Numbered from the stretch's first letter, positions 25,479 through 37,442 are shown. The stretch is DNA of 64,000 bases from Pardosa pseudoannulata (GCA_032207245.1 CM063501.1:76954186-77018185); one strand, 5' to 3'. A program made the numbers and translations. Notes: generated by a model from the letters alone, not told the origin.

Positions 25479-25803
25479 CCCCTTAATGCCCAGTTTTTTT
25501 TAAGGCCTAACAAAACAAATCAGTTTTTTATGTAAAAATCACAATTTAGGACGTTGAATTTAGAAAAAAATATATATATTTTATACTTGAATAAGTGTTA
25601 TAGCTTACAATTCCATGTAAATGATAAATATCAATAAAGCAATTATTTTTTTTGCTTTCACATTGTTATTTTCAATTCTCGAATGCATCCGAGTGTGCAA
25701 AATTATAGTAACATAAAGTACAACGCCGCTCGAATTATCTCGAGTGTGCACAGTTTGGCCAGTTTATCGCCCTCGAGTTAACTCGAGAGTGCATGTTAAG
25801 GGG
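25479..25803 (+). mobile_element. piggyBac-like MITE, complete, TTAA target sites
   Basis: TTAA at 25475-25478 and 25804-25807 flank a 325-bp element starting CCCCTTAATG and ending CATGTTAAGGGG, so the termini are inverted CCCCTTAA repeats. This fits the piggyBac superfamily (TTAA target, CCC/GGG ends). The right subterminal region holds a perfect 16-bp palindrome CTCGAGTTAACTCGAG at 25772-25787 plus two imperfect relatives. A truncated copy in opposite orientation lies at 50554. It has no coding capacity. Confidence 0.82.
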
Positions 25804-25829
25804 TTAAGCAAGCACGTGAAAAGAGTGAT

Positions 25830-26345
25830 TTTGCCTTGGCAAAAACTGAACAACTACTTCAACTTGATTATTATTTCCCAAAATTAAGAAGTAGTAAAGT
25901 AAAAAATGTATTAGAGAACTGTATTCACTGCATTCTTGTCAATAGAAAACGTTTCAAAAGCGAAGGTTTTTTTACATCCTATTTTTTAAGGCGACACTGC
26001 ATTACAAACGTACCACATTCATTTTAGGTTCTCTCCCATCAACTAATAAACAATTATAAATACATATTCACATTCTTACATACATTTACTCCATTCACTT
26101 GGATCCAGTTAAATCAATCTCTACATCAGATATTGTGAATAGTTTAGAACTACAGAAAAGTGTATTCGGCAACCCCTGTCGTATAATAACCGACAGAAGA
26201 ACAGCTTTTACATCTCAAGATTTTGAAAATTATATAAAAAATGGATCCATTTAGCATGTAAAAACCACTACTGGCAAGCCCTGCAATAACGTCAAGTTGA
26301 CCGAATTCATGCCTCATTAATTCCAGTGTTGACTGAACTTTCATG
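25830..26345 (+). pseudogene. Ty3/gypsy-like retrotransposon integrase remnant
   Basis: The 5' part reads as the end of an integrase zinc-binding region (DYYFPKLRSSKVKNVLENC followed by HCILVN, then KSEGFF). Further on come core-domain pieces: YKYIFTF, VKSISTSDIVNSLELQKS, FGNPCRIITDRRTAFTS and HVKTTTGKP. The Asp in IITDRRTAF is the second residue of the integrase catalytic triad. At the position where HIDF-like sequence is expected I read HIHF, so the first Asp seems lost. Stops and frame shifts break it throughout. Neither a long terminal repeat nor a gag region is visible beside it. Confidence 0.75.
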
Positions 26346-26689
26346 TATGAGTCAATACTGTTGTATATGAGCTAGTTGAATTGCTGTAGATGAGTTATTT
26401 GCAATATTTAGTTTACAAAAAGTTCAGTATGGAAAAGATGATTGAAACCGTACTAGAATGCTGTACTTCAATGTTCAAATCTAATAAGTGTTATGAACAT
26501 TATTGTAAAACCCTTTGGAGTCTGTCCGGACATATGTGTTCCACTCATCTATTAAAACTGTTTTCAAGACTACTGGTATTTATGTGGCCCGCCTAAAATG
26601 TCTTATGGGGTACATATGACTCGCTCCTTACCGTACAAATAACATATCCTACATTAATAAAATGATCATTTCTCGATATTAGTTTCTAC
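26346..26689. other. No gene recognised
   Basis: A 68-codon plus frame at 26390-26596 has a fairly even codon composition but no recognised domain. It may be remnant sequence from the retrotransposon upstream. Confidence 0.3.
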
Positions 26690-27455
26690 GTTAACATAAA
26701 ATCTCATTTCAGATGTATCACAAGTAAAATAAATAAATAAATAAATGATTCCAAGTAAGAAAGAGCAAAACTATGAATTATAGATGTAGCAATGCTTCTA
26801 ATGAGTAAGATTTTTCACTTTATGTTTTCATCGTTGAATATCGTCTTGATTTATCCTCATATCACGTGGTGCATATTATATACCGGTAACTACAGTACTT
26901 TACTTTAAAAATTTTCTTTTCTAACAACGCAAGTCATGCAGTAATTTGAACATACATATTAAATCTCATTTCAGATGTAACACAAGTTAAAAAAATTATT
27001 CCAAAGGACTAAGATAGAACAAACACCATGAATTATAAATGTAGCACTACTTCTAATGAGTAAGATTTTTCACTTTATGTTTTCATCGTTGAATATCGTC
27101 TTGATATATCCATACATCATGTGTGTATTATATACCAGTAACGACAGTACTTTCCTTTAAAAAGTTTCTTTTCTAACAAAGCAAGTCATTCAGTAATTTG
27201 AACATACACATTAAATCTCATTTCCCATGTAACACAAGTTTAAAATAATTATTCCCAAACAGTAAGATAGAGGAAACAACATGAATTATAGATGAAGCAA
27301 TATTTCTAATGAGGAAGATTTTTTACTTTATGTTTTCATCGTTGAATATCGTCTTGATTCTTCCATATATCACGTGATGCATATTATGTACCCGTACCTA
27401 CAGTACTTTACTTTAAATTGTTTCTTTTCTAACAAAGCAAGTCATGTAATTCACT
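26690..27455. repeat. Tandem repeat, about 255-bp unit, 3 copies
   Basis: AAATCTCATTTC recurs at about 26699, 26961 and 27213. It is followed each time by GAATTATAGATGTAGCA-like, TTTATGTTTTCATCGTTGAA and AGTACTTTACTTTAAA-like words. A short (AAAT)n lies in the first copy. Confidence 0.9.
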
Positions 27456-28202
27456 TATTTATTCTCATTAAAAACACATTTATTTCAGTACTTTTTAAAA
27501 AATTTTTCGAGTATTACAGCCAAGAATTATCTCAATTTATGAATTTTTAATTTCATCGAACATTTTATTTTATTTACAAGTGCGATTATTAATAACTCAT
27601 CTATAAAAGCTTTAACAATGAACTAGCAGAATTAATAAAACTTTAAATCATATTTTTAATAATCTAAACATTTTCAATTTTTAAGCTCATATTTATTAAT
27701 TTTATCACTCATTTATAGCTTATGTTCTAAAATTGAACACGAATTAATATTTCTTTATTATGATTGGCTAGCTTTTTCACAAAATTCTAAAATAAACATT
27801 TAGAATTAAATGATTCTCTTAACTATTCTCAGAGTACGACATATTGCTAATATGTTGATTAATATGATTAGGGCTAGATCTTAAAGATGTATGTAGCAAA
27901 ATTATTGTAATATTCTCTTATTTTTATTCGTAAAAGTACTTAGTACTTTTATGACTAAGAATAATTACTGGGTATAATAATTACTGCATATTGAGTATTT
28001 TTATTGCTTTATTCATCAATTTTCAGTTATATTGAAGAGATATATTATTTAAGATACATTTATTCCACATTTATAAACTTCTTTAGTTTTAACTCTCTCT
28101 AAGTAAACACACCTATATCAGAATTAATGCAGGGTTTCCCGGAACACATTTATAAAATAACATTTCTTTTAAGCTAACAAATGTTGTAACAGAGTTATGC
28201 TA
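27456..28202. other. No gene recognised; AT-rich unique sequence
   Basis: Nothing supported beyond short A/T runs. Confidence 0.5.
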
Positions 28203-28395
28203 ATGCCCGTAGTGCTTAGATTTATGAGGGTTCCCACAAAAAAGAGCTGAACCGGAGTTCGATATTTCGAATCTCACTGTGACAGGGATTTTTAGGGCCG
28301 CTGAGAATCTGCTTTAAACAGTAGGTTCTATCTCATTAGCCCTCGTGTTTCAAAAGACCGTAGCGCTCCAAACGAAACGAAACAGAACAAAGTGA
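28203..28395 (+). mobile_element. tRNA-derived SINE, family I, diverged
   Basis: A diverged tRNA-like head (GTTCGATATTTCGAATCTCACTG region) is followed by the family body (CTTTAAACAGTAGGTTCTATC, TCATTAGCCCTCGTGTTTC) and the end GACCGTAGCGCTCCAAACG. It then has an ACGAAACGAAAC tail. Confidence 0.75.
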
Positions 28396-28574
28396 ACGAA
28401 GTGCGTTTGAAAAAGTGTAGAGGATTTAAATGATAAAGTGTGTGGTTCGTAATTAATTCAGAGAAGTTTAAATTAACTTTACGATATATTAAATAACTAG
28501 GGTGTTATCTAACATATGTAAAAATAAAAGTTAACTAACCTTGATAAATAACTTTAATTTCTAATAGAAAGTTG

Positions 28575-28927
28575 CTGTTGTTGTTGCTTATGCCACTTGG
28601 TCAAACCAAGCATGATTGAGGTGGAGGCTACTAGCATTAAGGCAATGGGGTGAGACTTTCGATTTGACGACAACCTCAAGAATTAAAGTACTACTTATTC
28701 TGAAGTGGTCCCTCTTAATTTTGAAGCAGGGACCAAGGAGAAGACCTATAAGCTTGGCCTGCCACCCCCAGGTGCATCGATTAAGAACTTGGAGAAAATT
28801 GTGACCACGAACATAGTTTAAGAGCGCCAGTCAACTTTAACGAACACGGCGAATCTTAGGCTCTGTACCCGCAACCATCCAGTTACAAGAGCGTTGCTTT
28901 TGCCGAATGAACTACGACTGATCATTG
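28575..28927 (-). mobile_element. tRNA-derived SINE, family II
   Basis: On the minus strand a tRNA-like head (CAGTCGTAGTTCATTCGG as A-box region, GGTTGCGGGTACAGAG as B-box region) is followed by a 250-bp body and a CAACAACAACAGCAAC tail. The same head and body (GTGTTCGTTAAAGTTGACTGG, GGTCCCTG) recur on the plus strand at 31918. The 62-codon plus frame inside is an artefact. Confidence 0.72.
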
Positions 28928-29405
28928 TAATAGAAATAAATGGACTTGGATTTCTTTGGTCGTAAACTGATCATATAATATTTTCAAATACAAAATAATC
29001 AGTCAAAAATAATTGGAGATTAATTCGAATACGAACAAACTATGAGAAAATGTGTACATTGCCTCACACACACATGTACATATGTGTAATGTATCACCTC
29101 ATTCCCGGAGTAATCCGAGGTATTTGTATCAGTCGTGTCATTGAGAAACTTGACACTTTTTTTCTTATTAAAACAATTAGTTTATTTTCTCTGAAATATG
29201 TTGGTCATGTATAAATTTTCAAGAGATTGCTGGCTTCACACAAAACCTCTTGTTTTTTGCCTGGTTCTTAATACAGTCACCTACAACTCACCTACAGTGC
29301 TACAATTTTTACATAGTTTTCACTGAATACCCTCTTATTTAATTAAATCTACGTTAGAATGTATTTGACACCGGTCTATTGTCCTCCTCACTGTATGAAT
29401 TTTAA
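28928..29405. other. No gene recognised
   Basis: AT-rich, with a short CACACACATGTACATATGTG microsatellite-like palindrome at about 29066. Confidence 0.5.
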
Positions 29406-29413
29406 TAGTAGGG

Positions 29414-29927
29414 TAGTAGTTTTTAGCCTTTCAGGTGAGCCTCCCCTGGAGAAGCAAAAATTTTTGCATCATTTTTTTTCACCATAATATCTACAAACAA
29501 ATAAAACATCATATTTTAATATAACAAATCATTTTAAGTAAATAAAAGTTTACTTTATTTTTTATGAATTTTTTTCATGCAATTTAATTTCTCTATGAAA
29601 ATTAAACAAAGTGGAAGATTTTAAAAGCTGCAAACAATTTTACAAACGCTCTGTTCCGTTGTGGCAGCAAACAATCTCTAATTGCATAAAAAAAAGTGTT
29701 TTGAGAGTTAATGACGTTTAATATGAAAATAAATTCACATTTTTGCTCCAACCATTTTGTTATTATTTTTGTTAGTGTTCTTGTCATTAGTTTGTAAACC
29801 GCAGTTTCTTTTTGTTTTAGAGTTAGTATTGTTTAAAATATTTATATTATTCCTGTCAAAAATAAGAAGTAGGGAGGCGTGACGGAAATTTAGGAAGAAA
29901 TAGTATTTTAAAGAGCGAAAATCACTA
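29414..29927. mobile_element. Probable decayed hAT element, 514 bp
   Basis: The left end TAGTAGTTTTTAGCC and the right end, read as complement TAGTGATTTTCGCTC, resemble the hAT pattern CAGTGGTTTT. Flanking 8-mers TAGTAGGG and TCTTAGGG agree at 6 of 8. Subterminal GGTGAGCCTCCCC on the left is answered by GGGAGGCGTGACGG on the right. The ends are decayed and there is no transposase frame. Confidence 0.45.
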
Positions 29928-30119
29928 TCTTAGGGCGTAAGTGAAATCAAGTACTAATTTTACAGCTTTTGCCCATAAACTTCATCCTGCCGAAGGATTA
30001 TTTACGATCTCTAAATGTATAAAAATTTAAACTATTCCTTCACAGGTATGGATACATTCTTATTTAGAAAGAAAAAACATAGCTTGGAGTAATTTTACTA
30101 TTTACATATTTAGGATAAG

Positions 30120-30284
30120 GTTTGGAGCTCTATGGTCTACTTTTTGTAACACGAGGACTAATGAGGACCTGCTGCTTAAAACCGACTTCGAAAAGCTAGG
30201 AACATACGTACCATAGTGGATTCGAACCCATGAACTCCAGTACCGAAAGCCAGCATCCTAACCATTCGGCCATCATTCAGCATC
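30120..30284 (-). mobile_element. tRNA-derived SINE, family I, complete with 9-bp TSD
   Basis: On the minus strand the head is tRNA-like: TGGCCGAATGGTTAGGATGC holds the A box, and GTTCATGGGTTCGAATCC the B box. The family body and the GAGCTCCAAACC end follow. Flanking direct repeats TAGGATAAG at 30111-30119 and 30285-30293 are identical. This is the cleanest family I copy and defines the element at about 165 bp. Confidence 0.88.
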
Positions 30285-30293
30285 TAGGATAAG

Positions 30294-31188
30294 AAGTACA
30301 GATTGTATTTATTAACTATTCTTAAGTGTTGTTTATTAGTTTAAATTGAAGTTTATTAAGTTTAAGATATTATATGTATATAAGTATGCCTATGTGTGTA
30401 TAAACAGTGAGCTTTATTTATTAATATTTGTTCATGTGATAAATCTTGATTCCTCTAAAAAGAAGTGAAAGATGTAAAATTTAAATACAGAAAGCTTTGT
30501 AAAAGTGCTTTCTTTCCCATGCATATTAATGAAAGTAAAAGCGTAAGAATTATTCGTTTCAAAAACATGAACAATGCTAATAATATTTTGTAATTAACTT
30601 AATCTAAGTTTCCAAGCATTTTAAAAAATGCTTGAAATTCGCCTAGAGTGTTTAAATTTTTTAAAACAGCATAATGTTTTTAGTTCTTCATTACAGTTGT
30701 TACATCTGATCAAAAAAGCAAAAAAAATTAGTGGTAATTCATAAAAACAAAGTAAACATATAAATAATTCTTTTTCCTGTTTATTCTTGACATTCTTACA
30801 AATTCGATTATTTTTATCGAAATTTATTTATTTGGCTTTAAAAACAATATTAACGCTGAATTATTGTAAAAACCATTTTTTAGTGCATCTTATTTTCTTT
30901 TTTTCTAAAAATAAAGAAAATTAAAAGTTCTCGTTTATTAAACGAGACAAACAAATGACTTTTTCCTTAAAACTTGTTGTGTAAAATCGATTCTCCTAAT
31001 ACAATTTTATTCAGGTTTTTATATATTTAAAAATAAGGTAAAAAATTGTGAATATTTTAAAATATTCAGCTTACGATAATCTTATTTTTCACATCTCATT
31101 CTGAAATTGGAAGTTATCAAATTAGCCTGGTAAAGATGTGAAAAAATTTGTTAATATTAATGTTTAGTTTTTCTCTGAATAAACTGCA
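30294..31188. other. No gene recognised; AT-rich unique sequence
   Basis: No frame or element end could be supported. Confidence 0.5.
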
Positions 31189-31797
31189 CAGTGCTCGGCT
31201 TTTCAGGAAAAAAATCATGAATATTTTAATAAACATTAATAATTTTCTATCCTGGTTTGGTTGAAAACATGTAAAACATTTAAATTAAACCTTATTTCTT
31301 AAAGATTCTAATTTTAAAAAGAATGATTTTTTAGTTACAATTTTTCTTAACTCTCGCATAGAATTTACAGAGAACTATCTTAAGTAAAATGAAGGAAATT
31401 TTCTTCAAATAATTTCATTTCGGTTACTCCTGATCAGATTGATATAATGTGAACGTGTGTATCTGCACACACACGCGCGTTTAATGAATAGAATTTTAAT
31501 TCTATTTTTAAGAATAAAGATTAAAAAATCAAAACGTTTTATGCAACTTTCAAGTAATAGACGTACGGCCTTATAGCTTATCACTCCTTGGGCTAAACTA
31601 GTTTTGAAAGCATACATGTCGACGTGTGATATGGTGTTTGGTTTAATAAAATTCTCAATTACGCTGATACCTTATAATCAGGGTCAGGTAACCCTATTAA
31701 CCGCTTTCCTTACAAATCTTTTCGAAAGAGACGGGGTTTTGGGTTTTGGTTTGGAGAGCTATGGTTTACTTTTCTCAACACGTGGGCTAATGAGACC
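31189..31797 (+). repeat. Left arm of a large inverted repeat
   Basis: The 609-bp sequence is repeated in reverse complement at 32639-33246, at roughly 95 percent identity by eye. Landmarks are CCTGGTTTGGTTGAAAACAT here and ATGTTTTCAACCAAACCAGG there, and ACATGTCGACGTGTGA here and its complement there. The right-hand end of the arm includes the 3' part of a family I SINE. Matching short frames on opposite strands in the two arms reflect the duplication and not coding. Confidence 0.95.
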
Positions 31798-31915
31798 GGG
31801 ACCTACTGTTTAAAGCCGATTCCGAACGGCTACGAACATCCATGCATATCGGGATTCGAACCCATGAACTGCGGTTCCGAATTCCAGCCCCCTAACCAAT
31901 CGGCCATCGTTCGGC
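31745..31915 (-). mobile_element. tRNA-derived SINE, family I
   Basis: The tRNA-like head on the minus strand has GGCCGATTGGTTAGGGGGC and CATGGGTTCGAATCCC, followed by the family body and end. Its 3' half lies inside the left inverted-repeat arm and its head lies in the spacer. The right arm therefore carries only the 3' half, and the repeat boundary cuts the SINE. Confidence 0.85.
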
Positions 31916-31917
31916 AG

Positions 31918-32180
31918 AAGGAGACATGGTAGCTCAGTTGACTAAGGCAGCGATTTCGTAACTGATAGGTTTCGGGTTCTGAGCTCGAGCCGGCTTAATG
32001 TCTGCTGTGTTCGATAAAGGTGACTGGGGCACTTAAAATATGTCAGTGGTCATAGTGACCTCCAAATTCTCAAACGATATCTCTGGGGGGCTGTCCAAAC
32101 TTGAGGGTGTTCTACTTGGTCCCTGTTCCTAAATTACAAGTACTCTGCGAGGATAATGTTACTCGCCTCTGAAACACTAA
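31918..32180 (+). mobile_element. tRNA-derived SINE, family II, probably truncated
   Basis: The head GGTAGCTCAGTTGACTAAGG carries an A-box-like motif and AGGTTTCGGGTTCTGAGC a degenerate B box. The body with GTGTTCGATAAAGGTGACTGG and TTGGTCCCTGTTCC matches the copy at 28.6-28.9 kb. No CAA-rich tail is found. It sits directly against the family I copy. Confidence 0.68.
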
Positions 32181-32544
32181 TTCAGCTGCACGTGCTCCTC
32201 GGGTGTGGCTAAATGGGTAGCAGCTTCGTAGCCATGTATCGGCATAAAGGTATAAGTGTCTGTATTGCCAGTTGCAAATTTGTGTTTGGAAAATATCACC
32301 ACTTTTTTTATTTTATTATTAAATACTTGGAAACGAAACAAAACAAAAAGTGTAAGTTTAAAGTTGAATTTTTAATTTTTTACAGGTGTAAAAGAATTTA
32401 GTTTACTATAGTTTAGTTTACTAAATATTAGTTTACTATCTCGAGTTATCTCGGGAAATATTAGTCTTTATATAATAGTTTTTGAAACAAGGGACAGCAC
32501 AAAGTGATATCTGACATTCTGTACACAGGTATCTGGTTTCTTTT
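32181..32544. other. Spacer of the inverted repeat, unassigned part
   Basis: A less AT-rich patch at 32185-32270 (GTGTGGCTAAATGGGTAGC) looks like another diverged tRNA-like or SINE piece. It is followed by AT-rich sequence with GTTTACTA triplication near 32400-32440. Confidence 0.3.
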
Positions 32545-32636
32545 CTTACTGGCTTCTTCTTCTTCATAAGCTCAACAGTCTTTTGCAGACCAAGGCTGAC
32601 TTGCTAATCCTCCTCCAGTTGACCCTATCAGTCAGG
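32545..32636 (-). mobile_element. LINE 3' end fragment with GAA-type tail
   Basis: On the minus strand this reads VNWRRISKSALVCKRLLSL followed by a stop and a GAAGAAGAAG tail. The W-R-R-x ending and microsatellite tail are usual for the 3' end of arthropod LINEs of the type seen at position 1. It directly abuts the right arm of the inverted repeat. Confidence 0.5.
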
Positions 32637-32638
32637 GG

Positions 32639-33246
32639 GTCTCATTAGCCCACGTGTTGAGAAAAGTAAACCATAGCTCTCCAAACCAAAACCCAAAACC
32701 CCGTCTCTTTCGAAAATATTTGTAAGGAAAGCGGTTAATAGGGTTCCTTGACCCAGATTATAAGGTATCAGCGTAATTGAGAATTTTATTAAACAAAACA
32801 CCCTATCACACGTCGACATGTATGCTTTGAAAACTAGTTTAGCCCAAGGAGTGACAAGCTATAAGGCCGTACTTCTATTACTTAAAAGTTGCATAAAACG
32901 TTTTGATTTTTTAATCTCTACTCTTAGAAATAAAATTAAAATACTACTCATTAAACTCTTGTGTGCGTGTAGATACGCACGTTCACATTATATCAATCTG
33001 ATCAGGAGTAACCGAAATGAAATTATTTGAAGAAAATTTCCTTCATTTTACTTAAGATAGTTCTCTGTAAATTCTATGCGAGAGTTAAGAAAAATTGTAA
33101 CTAAAAAATCATTCTTTTTAAAATTAGAATCTTTAAGAAATAAGGTTTAATTTAAATGTTTTACATGTTTTCAACCAAACCAGGATAGAAAATTATTAAT
33201 GTTTATTAAAATATTCATGATTTTTTTCCTGAAAAGCAGAGCACTG
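32639..33246 (-). repeat. Right arm of the large inverted repeat
   Basis: Reverse complement of 31189-31797, with an 841-bp spacer between the arms. The arm ends at 33246, inside a perfect 9-bp-stem hairpin (CTGCGTTTC-ct-GAAACGCAG, 33244-33263). Confidence 0.95.
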
Positions 33247-33269
33247 CGTTTCCTGAAACGCAGAACAGT

Positions 33270-33605
33270 CAGACAACGTCTCTCGCGTCCGTGGCCACGA
33301 GCTCAAGCCACACGTCTTCTCTGGGTAGTCCTAAATGAGAGACAACCTCAGGGGTATACCTCCTTTAGGTATACACGGGTTTCACGCACCCGGGGTTCAC
33401 CTGAGTGATCTGGGTCTTCAGTTATTCCTGATAGACGAGCTTACCTTTGTAGTGTTTGCTCATTATCGGGTTTGACAACAATAACACGGACCATGACGGA
33501 ACTCTCGTAGGTCAGCAGTAGCTCAATAGCTATTGTGGTTGCTGTCGTGACCTCTGGTCTTCAGTATGCATGCTGCTGTATGTCTTCGAGATGGGTCAGC
33601 TTAAG
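33270..33605. repeat. Dispersed repeat, copy B (partner at 12655-13085)
   Basis: Same order of words as copy A: GTCTCTCGCGTCCGTGG, ACGAGCTCAAGCCACACG, TCCTAAATGAGAGACAACC, GTGATCTGGGTCTTCAGTT and GCTGCTGTATGTCTTCGAG. It includes a local repeat GGTATACctcctttaGGTATACACGGG. It is richer in G and C than its flanks, with no convincing coding frame. Confidence 0.68.
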
Positions 33606-35214
33606 AATTAACTTACTCTATCAGCCACGACGGCTCTCCATCGGTTCACACCTATTAGTTTTCTTACTGGCTTACCTGTGGAATCTCCTTTACGGAAGCA
33701 CAGAATACACTGTATCGTTGGATTTGATTTTCTTTTTACAGTAGCAGGAATAACATATGAAAAATGCCATAAGGCTAACTTGAGCGGCGAAGGACTTATA
33801 CTGGGTCTTCTTGATGTGGCAAAAAACTCGTCATGATGATTTTTCGCAACTATCCTTCTTTATACTTTACAAATCAACAAGCTGACGTATACTATACAAT
33901 AGTGAAAAAACGTTACCATTCCCGAAGAGAGATCCGCGAAACCAATAAAACTTGGAAAACTGCCAATCAAGGTTGAATATTTCCTTTTATTTCCTCAAAG
34001 ATGAGAAAAGCCGTGATAAAACAAATCGTACTGATAAATTCTGCTTCTCATACTAATTCTAATTTGGTAGTTGCAAATATTGTTAAAACAGTTAACACAT
34101 TTTTTATTTTTTAAAAACTACAGTACTCTTACTCAGTAGACTACATTAAAGGCAGCATCTTTAGATGTGGACAATGCCTCTATCTGGTTAAGAAATAATT
34201 CGAATGCTAAGTTAAATATCATAAGTGCATCTGTCCTCATCTCTTTCCTCATGTAAAACGATCTTACATTCACGTTGGACTCACGTTGGATATATTTTCG
34301 TTATTTATGGTAAATACTTTATTTTTCTAACCACATGATTATTTAAAATTCATAATCATTACGTAGGGCTTTTAAATTATTTTATCATACCTTTTATTAT
34401 CCTAACAAAAATTTTAATGTTCAAATAAATTTTAAAGAAATTCAGGAATTCCTTTATATTTGCTTACAACTCTCTTCAATGGAAAATAGCGACTGCTTTG
34501 ACTAATATCTCCATTGATAATAGAAAGGAGCATATACTATCGTGAAAATATCTCAAATTTATTTGCATAAAATAAATGTAATGAATAATCTTTTACCTTA
34601 CTTCGTGTCATTTATAAGGCGTTTTATAAGGTACTGAACGAAAGATTTCTCCTTTTGCATAGGGTAGAATAAAATTTCACTTCCTGAAGGTGAAATACTT
34701 TTTCCCTTAAGTATGTTAAGACATAAACACGGTAAAGTTATGCAATTTTTCTTCCTTGATTTTCGTGGAAGAGAATCCAAATAGACGCTAAAGAGAGTAT
34801 TTTTAAAATATTTGATTTTTCCTTGTTTTAATAAAGATTTCTCTTTCTGAACAATATCTTTAGACTAAAGACGGTATCACGCTATTAGAATAGCGGGTAG
34901 CGTATGAAAGTGCTTTTAAAATTTTTTTTGTTGCTGTTTCATTTTATTCTACCTAAGCACACATTTTAATACCGCATCAAAAGTCTTAAAAACGATTTTT
35001 AAATTCTATTTTGAATCTTTAAACCCATTTGGTATAAATGGAGTTTTAGTGCTATATTTTCGCTGAAAATGCTATAATGCACTGATATTTCCAAATCTAT
35101 ATCAATTTTAAAATTCATATTCGAAGCATGATCTGCAACAAAAATAATATTCTTTCTTAGATACATAAATAATCAAAACTGCTTGCGATAAAAATATGTT
35201 AAATTTAAATACAA
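33606..35214. other. No gene recognised; AT-rich unique sequence
   Basis: The 69-codon frame at 33535-33744 and the minus frame at 34598-34780 carry no recognised domain. No element ends seen. Confidence 0.45.
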
Positions 35215-35915
35215 TGCAGAAAATATACTAAAAAGTAAAAATACTTCAACACTCTTAAAAAAGTTTTTCTCGTTTTAATATATAGTAATGCAACATTCTA
35301 TTTACACCGTATGAAAATATGTGAATATTTTATGTTTAGAAATAGGATTATTAAAAAAACTTTGAAAAAAAATCAGTTACTTTTAAGAATCGACAAGAAT
35401 AATTCTGTAGCAAATATATTTGTCTTAAATAACTGCAAGCAGGAGAAAAATAGCATGTCGTTTCTATGGTGTTAAATATATATTTATGATATATTTTGTT
35501 ACTGAAATGTATTGTTTTAAGTGCACAGTAATTTATCAAGCACTTATTTAAAGATAAATTGTCTTCACTTTGCATATAATACTGAAAATATACTAAAGAG
35601 TGAAAACATTTCAACACACTCAAAAAAGTAAATTTCTCTCATTTTAACATTCTAGTATTACCTTATGGAAATGTATGAAAATTTATGTTTAGAAATGGGG
35701 TTATTAAAAAAACTTTTAAACTTATAATTAATAAAACTCAGTTACTTCTAAGAATCAACAAGAATAGTTTTGTAGCAAGTATATTTGTAGTAAATATCTC
35801 CAAGTAGGAATAAAATACAATAAATTTTCTATGGTATTAAATATATTTTTACAGTTTATTATTGGCATTTATTGTTTTAATTTATCAAGGACTTAATAAT
35901 AAATGTCCCTCAATT
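35215..35915. repeat. Two-copy tandem duplication, about 360-bp unit
   Basis: The pair ACTTCAACACTCTTAAAAAAG / TTTCAACACACTCAAAAAAG, the GTTTAGAAAT-AGG/GGG-TTATTAAAAAAACTT segments and TCAGTTACTT-AAGAATC-ACAAGAAT-GT segments occur twice, about 355-360 bp apart. The 90-codon minus frame at 35351-35623 lies in the first unit and is not kept in the second. Confidence 0.85.
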
Positions 35916-36227
35916 TTGATTTCACCTTACTCTTTTAAGGTATAATGTTTTTGCAGTATATTTAGATACACTTTCCTGGGTTTGAAAAGGATATCCGGGA
36001 TATATGCCCGTACACACATTTTAAAGGATTCAGTAATGCAAAGTATCAGCATTATCAGCAAAGTATGATTGCTCTGACGAGATTGGTTGTTTCAGAGCGC
36101 TATGATTTGTTTATTGGTTATAGGTTGGTTTGGGGATATATGGAATTTAGTGCTATATTTTCCCATTGCACTAAATTTCTAATTGGTACTCCACTAATTG
36201 GTGCACTCCATTTGCACTAATTGGTTA

Positions 36228-36388
36228 CTGGTTGTTTTGGAGAGGTATATTTTCTATACGAGGTCTAACTAAACTGGAAAGTCTACTCCAACTATGAATA
36301 TCGATATTAGTGGTGTAATTCAAACCAATGTACTCCGGTATTGAAGAGCAGTGCCTTACAGACTCGGTCATTGTTAAGCTAACTGATA
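36228..36388 (-). mobile_element. tRNA-derived SINE, family I, old copy
   Basis: GGTTGTTTTGGAGAGGTATA, ACGAGGTCTAACTAAAC and the decayed head (AATTCAAACCAATGTACTCC, GACTCGGTCATTGTTAAGC) follow the family I order on the minus strand, but with many differences. A second piece of the end (TTGGTTTGGGGATATATGG) lies at 36124. Confidence 0.55.
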
Positions 36389-37440
36389 AAGGGAACTACT
36401 AAAAACTGAACTTTTTTTAACAATCTGCATGAATTGTCTAATATTACTGTCTACTTGAAACCTGATTATTGCATTATAACTTCTTTTACACAGAGCAAAA
36501 TAGAATTGCATTTGGTTATATACTGATCACAAGAACTTTTATGTAAGTCTAAAATTTCTAAATAATAATATACTAATAATGTGGTATTTTTAGTATCTCA
36601 TATTTGAAATAATGCAATATATTAAATGCGGTTAAAAAATGGGAAAAAATTAACAGTAAGTTGGTGTCTTATCAGTTTTAAAACTCATCATTAAACTGTA
36701 AATGCATTTTTAATCAGCAGTAAAATTTAACACATAAATAAAATGTAATCAAAACTGTCCTAAATACATTATTTTTTCACCTTTATTTTCTATCACTGGT
36801 ACAGTCCTTGAGTGCACTCTCTTTAACAAATTCCGGATTTCATAGTTGCAATTAACTTCTATTAGTTTTACCACTTGTATAATTTTTGTACATATGTTTA
36901 TGCTGATTAAATGATCAATTTTCATAAACAATGCCAGATATTATCTACCATAGGATTTCAAACACATTCGGATCATAACCGTGAGATCTCCAAGGTAAAA
37001 CAACAACAAGCTTAAGATTAACCTTTTTGAAAAGAGCTCCCTAAAGAACTAATGCATCCAATGGACATATGCTGTCCCGGCCCCTCTATAAAGGTTAAAG
37101 CATGGAACTTCCTATTTCTTGAAAATATTTTTCAGCTTGATTCTTCTTCTATTGGTGATTTTAGGTTACATTACTAAAGTTTTAAATACAGTACATTGAT
37201 AATGTGATATTTCATATCACTTTATATACTAATAACATAAACTTGACCTGTTAACAACTTATAGACGTATAAAATAACATTTATCCAAAATTTGCATAAT
37301 CCTGTTAAAATAATTAATAATTTACTTTGTCTTTTAAATAGAATATTTTTTATATTTAATAGTTACATTACAGTATCAGTTCTGAATTAAAACTCAATTA
37401 AATCTTTATGTTTTCATGCTTTTAAAATTCCTATTTTTAT
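36389..37440. other. No gene recognised; AT-rich unique sequence
   Basis: The 60-codon minus frame at 36749-36931 shows no domain. An ACAACAACAAGC word at 37000 could be an isolated SINE tail. Confidence 0.45.
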
Positions 37441-37442
37441 AG

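Noticed and set aside
30200..30284. tRNA gene on the minus strand
   Set aside because: It has A and B boxes but no proper acceptor stem pairing. It continues into the SINE body and has target duplications around the whole element.
31405..33030. Similar 70-codon frames on opposite strands, suggesting a conserved gene pair
   Set aside because: They are the two arms of the inverted repeat. Differences between them are not biased toward silent sites as far as I can see by eye.
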